64,000 nucleotides of DNA from Chrysopilus asiliformis. Lineage: Eukaryota > Arthropoda > Insecta > Diptera > Rhagionidae. Numbering within the stretch: the first letter of the stretch is position 1; every line of letters starts with the position of its first letter. The position numbers and the translations under genes were made by a program. Location of the stretch: NCBI GenBank assembly GCA_964034945.1, contig OZ035961.1, forward strand, positions 7,454,501 through 7,518,500, in the 5' to 3' direction. The notes under the pieces are model-generated. The model saw nothing but the letters and a program-made list of their open reading frames with translations, had not been told where the DNA came from and ran no database searches. Of the stretch, positions 33,007 through 44,569 are shown piece after piece.

Positions 33007-33947
33007 GTGCCCCACAGGACTCAGTTACTGAGAACGATTTAAATCCGACATCGCTGCTGTGTATAACTTTATGGGAGCTGACTAATTGAAGCTGACGCGA
33101 CACTGATACGACGGTGATAATTTCCCATGCCGACCGCGTTCGAATCAGTTGATAGTATTATCATCATAGTTGAAAAAATGTGGTTAGATACGATATGAGT
33201 TTGAATTTTTTTTTGATTTCCGCTTTACTTGTGACAGAAATGAAAATTTACGCATATTTATTGTTATAAAATTTATTCTTGAATGTTTTGTGTTAAAAAG
33301 TGTCGTGAGAATAGTTAATTTTGTACTCATTTTTGAATTTTCTGTCTATAATTAAAATAGTTGGAGCTGGTAACATTAAGCCACAATCATATAGCTAGAG
33401 CCTGAATCGTACGTCGATGCGTCCGTCATGCGTGCGTCCGGTTGACAGTTCGATGCGGTGACAGTTGTGTACGGCAACGTTAATTCAGAGTTAATTCATT
33501 GTTTTGCACTTCTTCTATTAGTTTATCGTCGAAACAATTACTTTCAATTTGTTCCATACTTAAATTGCTTAAATCGTAAACAAACTTTTTTGCGAAATGA
33601 CATTTCCGTGCGTTGCCGCATGTAAAAGTAGAAATTCGACCTACTCTATGCGGTTGCCGCATCGGAAAACGTATTATTAGGGGAGTACTCATAGCAGCCC
33701 GTTGATTCTACTCGAACTGTCAACGTGACGGACGCATGACGGACGCATGACGGACGCATCGACGTACGATTCAGGTTCTAGCTTATAGCATTCACCATAA
33801 CCTCAATTTTTAATTTACCCTTACCTAAATTTTTAATGTCGGCGAAGTTCAAATTCAATGGCTCGCTGTGGTATGCCCACTGATTTTAGTGAGGTAACAG
33901 CGATATGGGAATCGGATCGTTATCAGTAACTGATCCCAGTGTGGCGT
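33007..33947. repeat. ~50-bp inverted repeat enclosing a younger MITE
   Basis: The block at about 33,010-33,060 (CAGTTACTGAGAACGATTTA) is answered in reverse at about 33,886-33,947 (GGATCGTTATCAGTAACTGA), with roughly a quarter of positions differing. The MITE at 33393-33783 lies between. Ends of any enclosing element are not clear. Confidence 0.5.
33393..33783. mobile_element. MITE with CGTACGTCGATGCGTCCGTC ends
   Basis: AGCTAGAGCCTGAATCGTAC at the left and the matching GTACGATTCAGGTTCTAGCT at the right, continuing to GTTGACAGTTCGA and CGAACTGTCAAC: arms of about 60-70 bp. The triplet TAT flanks both ends (33390-33392, 33784-33786). The subterminal unit CGTCCGTCATG is present about one and a half times at the left and three times at the right. 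A 70-aa minus frame (33480-33692) in the interior is not recognised and is probably chance. Confidence 0.85.
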
Positions 33948-35544
33948 CTTGTTAACTAACAAACTGACAGACTTTCTTGTAAAACAATTTGAATCAACTG
34001 GCAAACGTTTTGCGTCGAAGTTTTTTCTGAGAACTAGCATTTCTAAACTACGCACTTCATACTTCGTATTAGAAAGCAAAAATATTCTGAGAAAACTACG
34101 TTTTCTACTTAATTCCATTTTAATTTATAAAACGATCTAATATTTACCTAAAATTTCAATAAGATTTTTGCTATCCAATTTGAAATGCGTAAATAGAATT
34201 CGCTAAATATAGACATTCATCTAAAGCTTTTTATAAGTTTTTTTTTAAAAGCACTGTTTTTAAACATCTCGAGGTTTAACCAAATCTAAGTTTACATTTC
34301 ATTAACTGAGATGAATATGGATATAAATTATTGTAAGTTCTTCTATAATCACTTTGCACATGATTCCAACGCAATTCAAGCAACGAATGTTGTCAGAGAT
34401 AATGTAAAATTGCAGAATTTACTTAATTTAGTTTGCATTATGGTTGAGTAGTGCTATAGACTAGCATAAGTTTACATTGGGTTAATCTTAGTTACCAACC
34501 CGAAATTAATTATGAAGGATAATTGAATTCAATGTTCACTGTGATTATGGTCGCTCTATCGAGATCGCCTCTCTCCCTTGTTCCATTAATTTATGGGACT
34601 AGTCGGAAATTTTCTATTAAATGCACATGAAATATTAATGGACCGATGAGACCTATAACTTATTATTACATTTAGGCTGGTAAATGGGATCAAATCCCAT
34701 GATAGCTGAATTAATTTTGAGCAAAAATAATATTCCTAAATAATTAAAATGGACCTTTTTTTTGGTTATTTACTAACTCGATATTTATTCATATTAATTT
34801 ATAACAAATATAATTTGTATTTAATGTCGTTTCATCAAAATGTACTTATGGTCAAATAAAAAGTTCAATTGATCTTTATTACTCAATAAATTGATTCAAA
34901 AACGATGGGGAAATCGAGAAAATTGCAACAAATTTGCCAATAATTTTTTTCTTCGATTATACTCTAAAGAGAAATATCTGTTTTATGGATAAAGTTCCTT
35001 AATTAACTTTTATGTGCATTTTATATTATCAGACTTAAACTTTTTTTTGTCTCTATAAGAAATGCTCCTTCAATGGCATTTTTTAATACATCTCCAGCAT
35101 TTCACCATATAGCCCACATCATCGTTTCATTTTCAATATCTTTGAACAAAAATACGCAAAAACTTTTAAAATGAAAATTTCTCGACGAATTTTCTTATCA
35201 AACAATGTTAAACTTTTGGGAAATTGAATTCCAGTAACCTACCATACCAACTGAATGTCTTTCGGTTTCTGGATTAGATGGAATATTCGAATAATGGCAG
35301 CATAACTGGTATAGTTTGGAAAATGTAGCATCGGCTGAGGTTGTTTACCATAAAATCATTCGCCGCTTGAGGCTAGAAATTTTTATAAGGAATTGCTTCC
35401 CGAATATCTTTCCTAGTCAAATTTCCTCACTTATCTATTTTATAGTTTGTATAGATTTTAAAACCAACAAAAAGTCAGTTGAATTATTAGAGTTGAATTT
35501 CGGAGCTTTATTTCCGATTTATACTCCATGCATTTCGATATTCA
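33948..35544. other. AT-rich non-coding stretch
   Basis: No gene, RNA or element end recognised. Frames of 63-113 aa are AT-biased without recognisable motifs. Confidence 0.45.
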
Positions 35545-35546
35545 TA

Positions 35547-36474
35547 GGGTCGGGTAGGGTAAAGTGGTCCGTAAGGAGAAGTGGTCCACCAGCATTTTTT
35601 TTTAGTAATAGTGACATTAGAACAGAATATGCAACTCTCATCGGTTGCTCTGGATGACAGCTTGTTTTTTATTAGTCATTCAAGTGTGCAGACGTATATT
35701 TACTCACTCTCACAGACCAGTGCCAAAAAAACATTGTTGAAAGTTTTCGCAAGTATTCACATTCAACAACATTTTGACGAATTCTTCATCAATTTCAATA
35801 AGCTAATTAACCTAAAATGTTGTTTATATTATGAACTTTGTAAATCCACCGAATTTCTGCACTTTTTTCCACAATTGTTGAAGCAGCGTCATTCCACGCA
35901 AAATAGCGTCGGTAGGGAGAAGTGGTCCACGTTTGGTAGGGTGAAGTGGTCCACCCTGTCAATGTCATATTTCATGTTTTCAAGTTTTTTTATGAGGTAT
36001 TTTGAGTATTTCAAATCGTGGCCGAAAATCGATGCGGAGCTCGATTATAACTTCTCTCAAAAATCGAGCTGAATTAGAGTAGCAGAACAAGCCGCCGGAA
36101 AACGACGCTTAACAACTACACCGAAGAAACCAACACCAAAACAGACCAAACGCTCATTTGTTACTTTCGAATAAACCATATTTTTGATCAAACTTCATGA
36201 TTATACTTTTATTTGTCATTTAATTTTATGTTTATGCGATTTCTGGAAAGTTTTTGAGGGTGGACCACTTCTCCCTACCATTTTGAAAAAATCGAAAAAT
36301 CGAAGTTTTCGATAAATGCCTAAAAATTAAATTTAATGTGAAAAAGTTGGCAATCTAGAAAGTTAGCTTAGGTCCTGCGCTTGCAATTTGACTATCTTAT
36401 CATGCAAAAATTCTAATTTTTGACCATTTTATGGCCAATAATAAAAACGTGGACCACTTCACCCTACCTGACCC
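35547..36474 (+). mobile_element. TA-flanked element with repeated GTAGGG(T/A)GAAGTGGTCC motif
   Basis: GGGTCGGGTAGGGTAAAGTG starts it and its inverse (CACTTCACCCTACCTGACCC) ends it, with TA on each side (35545-35546, 36475-36476). The core motif AAGTGGTCC occurs six times: plus at about 35,562, 35,578, 35,920 and 35,943; minus at about 36,260 and 36,450. TA flanks suggest Tc1/mariner or pogo ancestry. The 928-bp interior could hold the remains of a coding region (next entry). Confidence 0.8.
35581..36072 (+). CDS. Unrecognised 163-codon open frame inside the TA-flanked element (doubtful)
   Basis: An uninterrupted frame of 163 codons from an ATG at 35581 lies wholly within the element. I do not recognise the product: no catalytic triad, helix-turn-helix or zinc-finger spacing is evident. 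Its last third reads through two of the repeated subterminal motifs (GREKWST, GRVKWST), which argues against a conserved protein. After its stop, a different frame (about 36,083-36,172) encodes a short basic stretch ending at a TAA just before AATAAA-like sequence. That could be a decayed coding end. Treat it as an open frame, not an established gene. Confidence 0.15.
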   Translation: MVHQHFFLVIVTLEQNMQLSSVALDDSLFFISHSSVQTYIYSLSQTSAKKTLLKVFASIHIQQHFDEFFINFNKLINLKCCLYYELCKSTEFLHFFPQLLKQRHSTQNSVGREKWSTFGRVKWSTLSMSYFMFSSFFMRYFEYFKSWPKIDAELDYNFSQKSS

Positions 36475-36476
36475 TA

Positions 36477-39400
36477 CTAAATACGTTACAGACGTTCATT
36501 TGGTGGGTTTCTAGGACCCCCTAGACTAATGTTAAAAAATGGTTTTTGAAGGAAAATTAATTGCGAAGTACAGTGATTTCTCGTGCTAGATTCACGAAAA
36601 AATTACGTATCTTCTTGTTATATACAGTTTTAGATAAATACAATCTATCGTATAAGTGACACTCTGAAATGGCCAAAACGTATCAGATTCACGGAAAAAA
36701 GGCAGTATATTTTTATAAAGGCCTCTATTTAATCGATATTAAAGTTTTTGAAACATTAAATAGTATTTCTAAGATTTGTAAACCGAGGAATTCTAAGTTC
36801 ATCATAAACAAATTTAGTAACCGAAATTCATGTTTCGTAAAAAAAATTACACGAGAAATATTTCATTTTCTTTTCCATAATAAAATGATTGAATAGACTT
36901 AAAACGAAAAGTTCCAAGTCCTGAAACTTTTCAAATCCTTTTCAATTTCCAAGTTCTAAACATAGAAGAGAATTTTTTTTTTCATTTCAATGGTGATAAA
37001 TTTCAATTTAAGATATTAAAGTTTTTTCTATTCACTATTTAATTGATTTACTTGCGATAAGAAATGTTTTGTAAGCGACCGACTAATTGATAAATCTGGA
37101 AAAGTTTTTAATTAGATGTTTTACTTTTACTCCAGAAGTGCGATGTTTTGTTGAAAATGAGTTTTAAGTTCCATTCTTACTTGGATTGTTGCCCGTATGT
37201 TTACTATAAACATGTTTTGGATTAGTTAGAAAGAAAAGTTGTAGTGCAAGAATGTACAAAAGAGAAGAAAATGGTTTTTATCATGTGTCAAGAAAGAGCG
37301 AAAATAGTTCTGTTGCCAACAAATGAAACTAATTAGTTTCTTTTGACAAAAGAAAAGTATTTTACATTCCCTCATAAGTTACACCTTGCTAAGACAAACT
37401 TGGAGTTGTTTCTTCAAATGCAACGAATAGAAAATCAGGGCAGTTATCTTTAGAATTTGGCTATAAAGCACAAGAAATTTCCAGAAAATCCGAGGAAAAA
37501 TATTTTACTACCCACCGATTTTCATTATTTTGTTTTTCATAAATTTTGTTTTTCATAACGTCAAATTTAATTACCTTTAATATTTTCATATTTTCGTTAA
37601 TATTTTCGGCGCATGTTCTGAAAAACTCATAGTTCTGGACTTTTCTTGATTTTTTGATATTTTGAAAAATATGTGGTACTTTTTTTTAATTCATACCCTG
37701 CGAACCGTTAGTCCCAGATAGACCATCTTTGTATCAATTTGTAAGAAAAATCTTCCTCAGACTTGGAAAAGAAAAATTGGAAGGAAGTTATTATGGAAAA
37801 TTAGATTTTTTAGGGTTAACTAGGGCGAACCCAATTGAGCGATTACTAAAAGATTCGTGAAAATCGCCACTAGATTAGTGAACTTCAATTTAAAAAAAAA
37901 ATCCAAAGCAGATATTATAAAATATTCATTAAAAGTGATTATCAAATTTCATGTTGTTAGACATTTTAATAATGTGGAAAAGGAAATTATCTTTCGCAAT
38001 ATAATTAAAGGATATGCGCTATAGTACTAAAATACATGATATACAAATTATGTGGTAGTGGTAACCACCAGAATTGATTTATAACAATTTTCTAAGTATC
38101 ATACGGGGATATTTCAATTTTCCCAGGAAATTGTAATCAATTAATTCAATAGAATCATAAAAAAATAAGCATTGAAATACATAGGAAAATATACTAAAAA
38201 TGGCCAGAGTTGTATCGAATCTGAGCTATTAATTTATATTACACCATGATTGGTTACGATCGCCATGTTACATGAAACGATATATTATTACTTTTGATGG
38301 TATAGGGTGGGTCACATGCGGTTTGGTCTTGACGTGACGATTTGTTTGTTTCTGACAAATGAAATCCTATCCTTATTAATTAATACGGAAAAAAGCATTG
38401 ATTTTAATCATTAATAATAAGGAAACGAAAATACATTTTGTTTAATTACGCAAATTTCCCTTCGTGTTTTGGCGATTTTGACAGCAATAATTCGTCAATA
38501 TGTCGAGAAAATACATTTCATATTTCTTAATTTCAAAACGTGATATTTAATGGATTAATATTGGTAATTCAAATCGTATGCGAATTATAAGCATTCCAAA
38601 AAATAGCTACTTGTGTAGGTATTTTCTATAATTTCAGTTTGCGTTTGTTGAAATTGAGCCATTATGCTTTTTTTGCGATTGTAATTTCCGGAATTTTTTT
38701 TTAAATTCGTTGATTTAAGCGTCCTCACAGATCACAGCGAATTGAATAATTCTAGGGATTTTGAACTTCGATTGCAATTCTCTTTGAATACGAATAACAA
38801 GACAATCCATTCAATTCACTTATAGAACAGAGCAAAGCACTATCAGGCTTAAATTGTTCTTATATTGTTACCAAGCTCACTCACTTCAACATACTTGGTA
38901 CACTTCACATTCCATACTCAAATGAATACTTGAGTTATTTTCCTAGAAAAATTCCTTTTCGCCTTCCATATGTGACAATCATCCCCATATATATGATGTT
39001 CGTGTTATTCTTTAGATCTGGGATTCTTAAATTTCAGCTACAGAAAATTCTGTTTCGTATGTGTGAACGTTCATCATGACAAAATATTGAGGATCTCAAG
39101 AGTGCAAACAGAGAATTTTTCCTACGAGCTAGGGTGTCAAAAACGTGGTTGCCTAATGGGGAAGATTTGAAATACTTCCCATTTCGTCCTTCTCAAACAA
39201 CACCCTGCGGATGCATGATGATTGTACAGCCTTTCGTTTCGTTGTAAAATTCTACAAGTAATTTCTTTCAAGAAGCGTTTTTTCCGGCAGTGATGGAATG
39301 CAAGCAATTCAGCCGAACACTTTTCAAATGCACTCACATAAGAGTCCTTTCGCCATGTTGCTGTACCACAATTACACAAGGATAGATGGATGCATCAGAA

Positions 39401-39598
39401 TATAAATAGTTGAGCATAAGTGCAAATGTGTTTTCTGTTATAATCTTGAATATGTGAGGATATTTTCAGGAAGATATTTGGAAAATATGTTGGCATAATT
39501 TACAAAATATCCTTTTTAAACGGGAGTTTAATCTTTAATATAATTTGCTCTCAAACGATTTTCGATGTTCTCTGAACCGATAAATATATGAAATTATA
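36477..39598. other. AT-rich non-coding stretch, 3.1 kb
   Basis: The longest clean AT-rich stretch in the first two thirds of the window. I see no gene, RNA, transposon end or tandem repeat in it. The 80-aa minus frame at 39,137-39,379 is unrecognised. Confidence 0.45.
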
Positions 39599-40085
39599 GG
39601 TCTGTTCGATATAAGTCCTGGACTTACTCCGAATATTTTCACTTTACTCCACAAAATGGCGGATTTTCTTACTCTGAATTTGTTTTTATCGAACAACTTG
39701 GAGTAAGTTCAGAGTAAGTCACGTTTGAACTGTCGTTTAATATATTAAATGTATTTCATGAAACCTGTTTTGTAAACTTACGCTCAACTTGGTATACTCG
39801 AAATTCTCCGTCATGATTTTCAACATATAAATTTTCATAATTACACATTTTATAAATTTTTCTTGACTTCCAAACACTGTAAAAGAGAGGTTATGTCTGA
39901 CAAATATCAGCTGTCAAAAGTTTACTCCAGCTAAAAGCAAGAGTAAGTCCAGGACTGAAAAAATGAGTTCTGGACTAACACTTTTCTGTTCGATATGTGT
40001 TCGGAGTAAGTCCAGGACTCATATCGAACAGAAAAGAGTAAAAATTTTTACTCCGAGTAAGTCCAGGACTCATATCGAACAGACC
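39599..40085. mobile_element. MITE with GGTCTGTTCGATATAAGTCC ends
   Basis: GGTCTGTTCGATATAAGTCC at the left is inverted at the right (GGACTCATATCGAACAGACC). TTATA flanks both ends (39594-39598, 40086-40090). Near the right end the motif GAGTAAGTCCAGGACT occurs three times (about 39,940, 40,003, 40,055), and TTTTCTGTTCGATATG pairs with CATATCGAACAGAAAA to form an internal hairpin. 487 bp, no transposase. Confidence 0.88.
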
Positions 40086-40181
40086 TTATATCTCATCGAC
40101 ATTGGAAAATACTTATTTTTTTTGTGAAATTTAATATTCGAGTCTGTCGATAAAAAAAGTAACACTTTTAGGAATGGAGAG

Positions 40182-40237
40182 AGGAGACCTGAGAGAAAAA
40201 AGTGGTGAGAGGAGACCTGAGAGAATAAAGTGGTGAG
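40182..40237 (+). repeat. 28-bp unit, two tandem copies
   Basis: AGGAGACCTGAGAGAA followed by (A/T)AAAGTGGTGAG repeats at 40182 and 40210. It leads straight into the heptamer array and may be its seed. Confidence 0.8.
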
Positions 40238-40715
40238 AGAAGAGAGGAGAGGGGAGAGGAGAGAGGAGAGAGGAGAGAGGAGAGAGGAGAGAGGAGAGAG
40301 GAGAGAGGAGAGAGGAGAGAGGAGAGAGGAGAGAGGAGAGAGGAGAGAGGAGAGAGGAGAGAGGAGAGAGGAGAGAGGAGAGAGGAGAGAGGAGAGAGGA
40401 GAGAGGAGAGAGGAGAGAGGAGAGAGGAGAGAGGAGAGAGGAGAGAGGAGAGCGGAGAGAGGAGAGAGGAGAGAGGAGAGAGGAGAGAGGAGAGAGGAGA
40501 GAGGAGAGAGGAGAGAGGAGAGAGGAGAGAGGAGAGAGGAGAGAGGAGAGAGGAGAGAGGAGAGAGGAGAGAGGAGAGAGGAGAGAGGAGAGAGGAGAGA
40601 GGAGAGAGGAGAGAGGAGAGAGGAGAGAGGAGAGAGGAGAGAGGAGAGAGGAGAGAGGAGAGAGGAGAGAGGAGAGAGGAGAGAGGAGAGAGGAGAGAGG
40701 AGAGAGAAAGGAAGA
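40235..40715 (+). repeat. (GAGAGGA)n heptameric polypurine array, ~0.48 kb
   Basis: Nearly perfect seven-base tandem array, purine-only except for one C at 40453. All three frames stay open because the unit is seven bases, giving 162-aa (plus) and ~300-aa (minus) frames that are not genes. Second purine heptamer array in the window after 22.36 kb, with a different unit. Confidence 0.95.
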
Positions 40716-41000
40716 TGAAGAGGAAGACGAATGCGAAGAGGAAGACGAAAAGGAAGATGAAGAGGAAGACGAAAACGAAGAGGAAGACGAAGAGGAAGAC
40801 GAGGAGGAAGACGAGGAGGAAGACGAAAAGAAAGACGAAAAGGAAGACGAAGAGGAAGACGAAGAAGGAAGACGCAGAGGAAGACGAATAGGAAGACGAA
40901 TAGGAAGATGAAGAGAAGGACGAAGAGGAAGACGAAGAGGAAGACGAGTAGGAAGACGAAGAGGAAAAGGGAAAGGAAAAAGAAAAGGATAAAGAGCAGG
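40707..41000 (+). repeat. Imperfect (GAAGAGGAAGAC)n array
   Basis: Directly follows the heptamer array. A degenerate hexamer/12-mer alternating GAAGAGGAAGAC, GAAAAGGAAGAC and GAGGAGGAAGAC, decaying into GGAAAAGGGAAAGGAAAA. More diverged than the heptamer array, so it is older or slower to homogenise. Confidence 0.9.
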
Positions 41001-44000
41001 AAGAGATAAAGGAAAAATAACGGAGCAGAGAGGAGTGAAAAGGTAAGACACAGCAAAAAAAATTGTTGGGACTTGTCGAATCGAACTCTAATAGAATTCC
41101 CCGCCCTACTGGTAATAAAAAATACAACAATAATTCATGTTTGGGGATGTTTCCCAGTGATCAATGTTTTTGTTTTTAAGGGCTTCTCAATTCAAACCGT
41201 AATATGAGGGAATTCTTCAATTTTTGCTATAATATTATTTCTTTAACTATGATTTATTTACGCAGCTTAATCCCGATATTTAATTAATATTCCAACTTAA
41301 AACTTTAACTATATAAAAATAGTTAACAAGAATATTTTGTTCTTGTGAAAATTTTACAACAATATGCAATATGTATATAATATACATACATGAGTAAGTA
41401 ACTATTCGTTGTTTTATGTTTCGCTGAATACCATATACGTTGTTTTATTTGTTGTAAGTAGCATTGCTATATTTCACAGAAGAAGGGAAACTTTTCGTGT
41501 TCCACTTGTAACTCGGTACGATATATTTTGAAAATCTGCTGATGATATGTTAATATTGGGAATTTCCCAACGATGTATTCTCTCATAATCGTCGACCAAA
41601 CGATGTTTTCATAGTTAAGTTGTCGCATAACAATGAAATGTATGGCGATAGTTTTGAAATGTAACAATGAGAATATGTCAGTTATTCAAAAGTTTTATGC
41701 GGATATATAGGATGGTGTTTTGGAGTATTATTTGTACTACATGCATAAAATATACAATTTCTATTTTAGTGATTCACCCATACAATATTTATGTTAGCTG
41801 GATGTAATATCGTACAAGATATCGTGTATGGATATTGTTTTGCATGAAAATTGAAAAGTTTTGGTGGCATTATTCGCTAAGTAAGACGACAGCCAAATAA
41901 CGTTTGTTCATGTCGTTTTGTGAAAGTTTCTCTTCCTTAGTATCTATAAGAAATTTCACACAAGAACGCATATTCAGAGAAATAGATATTCCACGCCAAG
42001 ATATGTTCTTGCGAAGCGATAAGTTTGCGCATAAGGTTTTTCCTCAAAGGCTACGGAGTTTTTGACACTGGCAGATATACGTGATATTTGAAAATATATA
42101 AATTCTTATGGGATTTCATTCATTCCAATTTCGATATGAATTTCGAATTACGTCTGCAGTTTTGAAGCAAAGTTTCAAACTTTTTGGAAAGAGCAGTAAT
42201 GTTTGAAATGTTTGCTGATTGCGTATTAAATAAGTTAGGCGTTCTCCACAACTATTTGCAAATGATTTTCAGGTATTTTCAGGTTGAAGAAAATTTTGCC
42301 TTTAGATGAGCGATTTTATGGAATTAAGAGAATTTTAATAAGAAGTATTTACCAAGTTTGGTGTTTGTAAAAAAGTAAATATTAAATCAGTGAGATTGAA
42401 TTTAAGAAAATGAAGTAAGTACCTACATTAAAACTTCGATTAAGAAGGTATGTAGTATCGAGGGGTATACGCGACTGAGGGAAGCAAAATATTGTTATGG
42501 TTTTAATTATAAATAGCACAAAATACATTTCTGAAATCGTTTATTTTTTATACAGGTATGTTTCATGTAAATCAGCAAATAAAAATAATTCATTATGTTT
42601 CATGCAAATCGGACCATCAGCATTGACACATCCCCAAAATGCGATATTTTCGAAGAAACTTAACAACTGGAAATCCTTGAATTGAAATTTAAATTCCATC
42701 CAGGTTTGTTAATAAAATTTTCAATCAAAGCGAAAAACTGTCAACCTGGCAATTTTATGTCAATAGCCTGAATAATTATCGCCGTTTATCAATCAGAAAG
42801 ACAAAGAGACAATAATTATTCCCTGACTGTACCAAAATTGTTAATGAAACAAGGATTATCTCCAGTCTCATTTTGAGTAGACAAAGAAAACAAAAATCGC
42901 TTTTGACATTTATTACATGGCCATGAAGTTCATTTAAGATTAAAAGATGAAAACTTCCCATACCTTTTTTGTACTTGATTGTCATTTTATTTGAATTTCA
43001 ACACAGTCAAATGTATATCTGCGTATTATGTTTATGTGCGGGAAAGCGCTGCGAAAGTGTACTACAAAACATTGTCGTCCTTGCGAATGAGAGAGGAAAG
43101 AAGTGTTAGGGAGGCTGGGAAAACTGGGCAACGAGATGAGTAAATGAATAAATGTACACAAATATTTTATACAGGAACCTAAATCTGCCACCTATCTGAA
43201 AAGGACCATCCCTTAAGTAAATATCGCCCTTGCCCGTACCAATCGACATCAATTGCCGCATAATTTTCACTGAGAATTCATGAAATAGTCTCGTACCGGA
43301 TGAGTTGAGCAATTTATTAAAATCCACCAAAATTATAAATACCCGCGCGTAAATCACCTCAGCCGCAAATCTCATTACCAACTGGTTTTCATGAAAATTT
43401 ATGATGAATGCTATATAAAAGCGAAACGAAACGAAGCCAAGTCAAGCCCAGTAAAGCTAAATTAAAAGTAGCAGCAGTGCTGAACCATTTTTGGGGTGGT
43501 CTGGGGGAAGGTTGTTAAAAGTACGAAAATGGAAAAAGATTCGATGCTTTCAGTTCTTGAAGAAAATAGAACTTAATGGCTGAGTCGACCACAATAAAAT
43601 AATTTCCGTTTCGTATTTATCATTTTATCTTTATTTATCGACGGTGGCTAAGCTCAGCCAGGGCAACCAAAAGCAATCCCGTAAAAATGAAGTGAAGCCG
43701 TCTGAAAGCAAACAAAACTAAACAGAAATAAGCCAAGGATAATGACATTCACATTCAAACTTACACACCATCATATTTCCAGCTAAAATTTTCATCCCAG
43801 TCAACATTTCCCAAAACAAACTCTCTGCCAAAATACACATAAAGTGTTTTTGGTTGGCAGTTTCATAGCCCAGGCGACTTTATTTCAACAACATGAACAG
43901 TTGTTATTCACTACGTAAAAGCTTTAAGTGGATCAACCCTCCACTACCACTTATCAGTTAATCGAAATTATTGAAAATAGAAAAAAAAATGTTGAGTACA

Positions 44001-44164
44001 ATTTTTGGTTGATTGCGAATATCCTGAAGTTGACACATGTTAATAATATTGCCACACTTCTGGGGTTTTTAAACCATTCGCATCATCTGAAAAAAAAACG
44101 AATAATCAGCCTTATCACCAAATTTTTCTCTCGAACGGAAAAGAAATGTTACATCAATTATTTC
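41001..44164. other. AT-rich non-coding stretch, 3.2 kb
   Basis: No gene, RNA gene or element end recognised. A more mixed-composition section at about 42,760-43,900 has short purine-rich runs such as GCGAAACGAAACGAAG (43,420) but only small unremarkable frames. Confidence 0.45.
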
Positions 44165-44434
44165 TTAACACGTTGTCTACCATGTGAGTCACCGGTGAAC
44201 ACACACTATTGTCATTACCGTCAGTTTCTCAAGGTCCATGGTTGAGTGCAGTCACTCGTGCGGTACAAAGGGGGGTAAGTTTTTTTTAGCTATATATTAT
44301 TCGATTCGTTCGTTTTTGTCTGTATTGATCTTCTGTTCACTGGTGGCTCACAAAGTACAGAAATGATTTTTGCGTTTTTTCCCAGTGTATACTAGCGGAG
44401 TAAGCGTTTTTTTGGCTGGTAGCCAACGTGTTAA
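44165..44434. mobile_element. TTAA-flanked MITE (piggyBac type), CACGTTGTCTACCA ends
   Basis: TTAA + CACGTTGTCTACCA at the left and TGGTAGCCAACGTG + TTAA at the right (13 of 14 matching). Same end family as 13117-13401 and 45870-46090. It contains CACCGGTG near the left end. 270 bp, non-coding. Confidence 0.87.
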
Positions 44435-44569
44435 CGTAAACAAAATCACAATTCTTGTTGATTGCATGTAATGAATTCAATTATATATAATGGTAACACT
44501 TGAAAGTACATTTAATGAGTCCTAAATGGCCAAAAAATGCATTTTAGTGGGTGGCTTACCAGAATGGGT

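Noticed and set aside
40070..41130. Three minus-strand open frames of 306-328 residues (LSSLLSPLS and S-rich/F-rich patterns)
   Set aside because: Readings of the GAGAGGA and GAAGAGGAAGAC arrays; no unique coding sequence is included.
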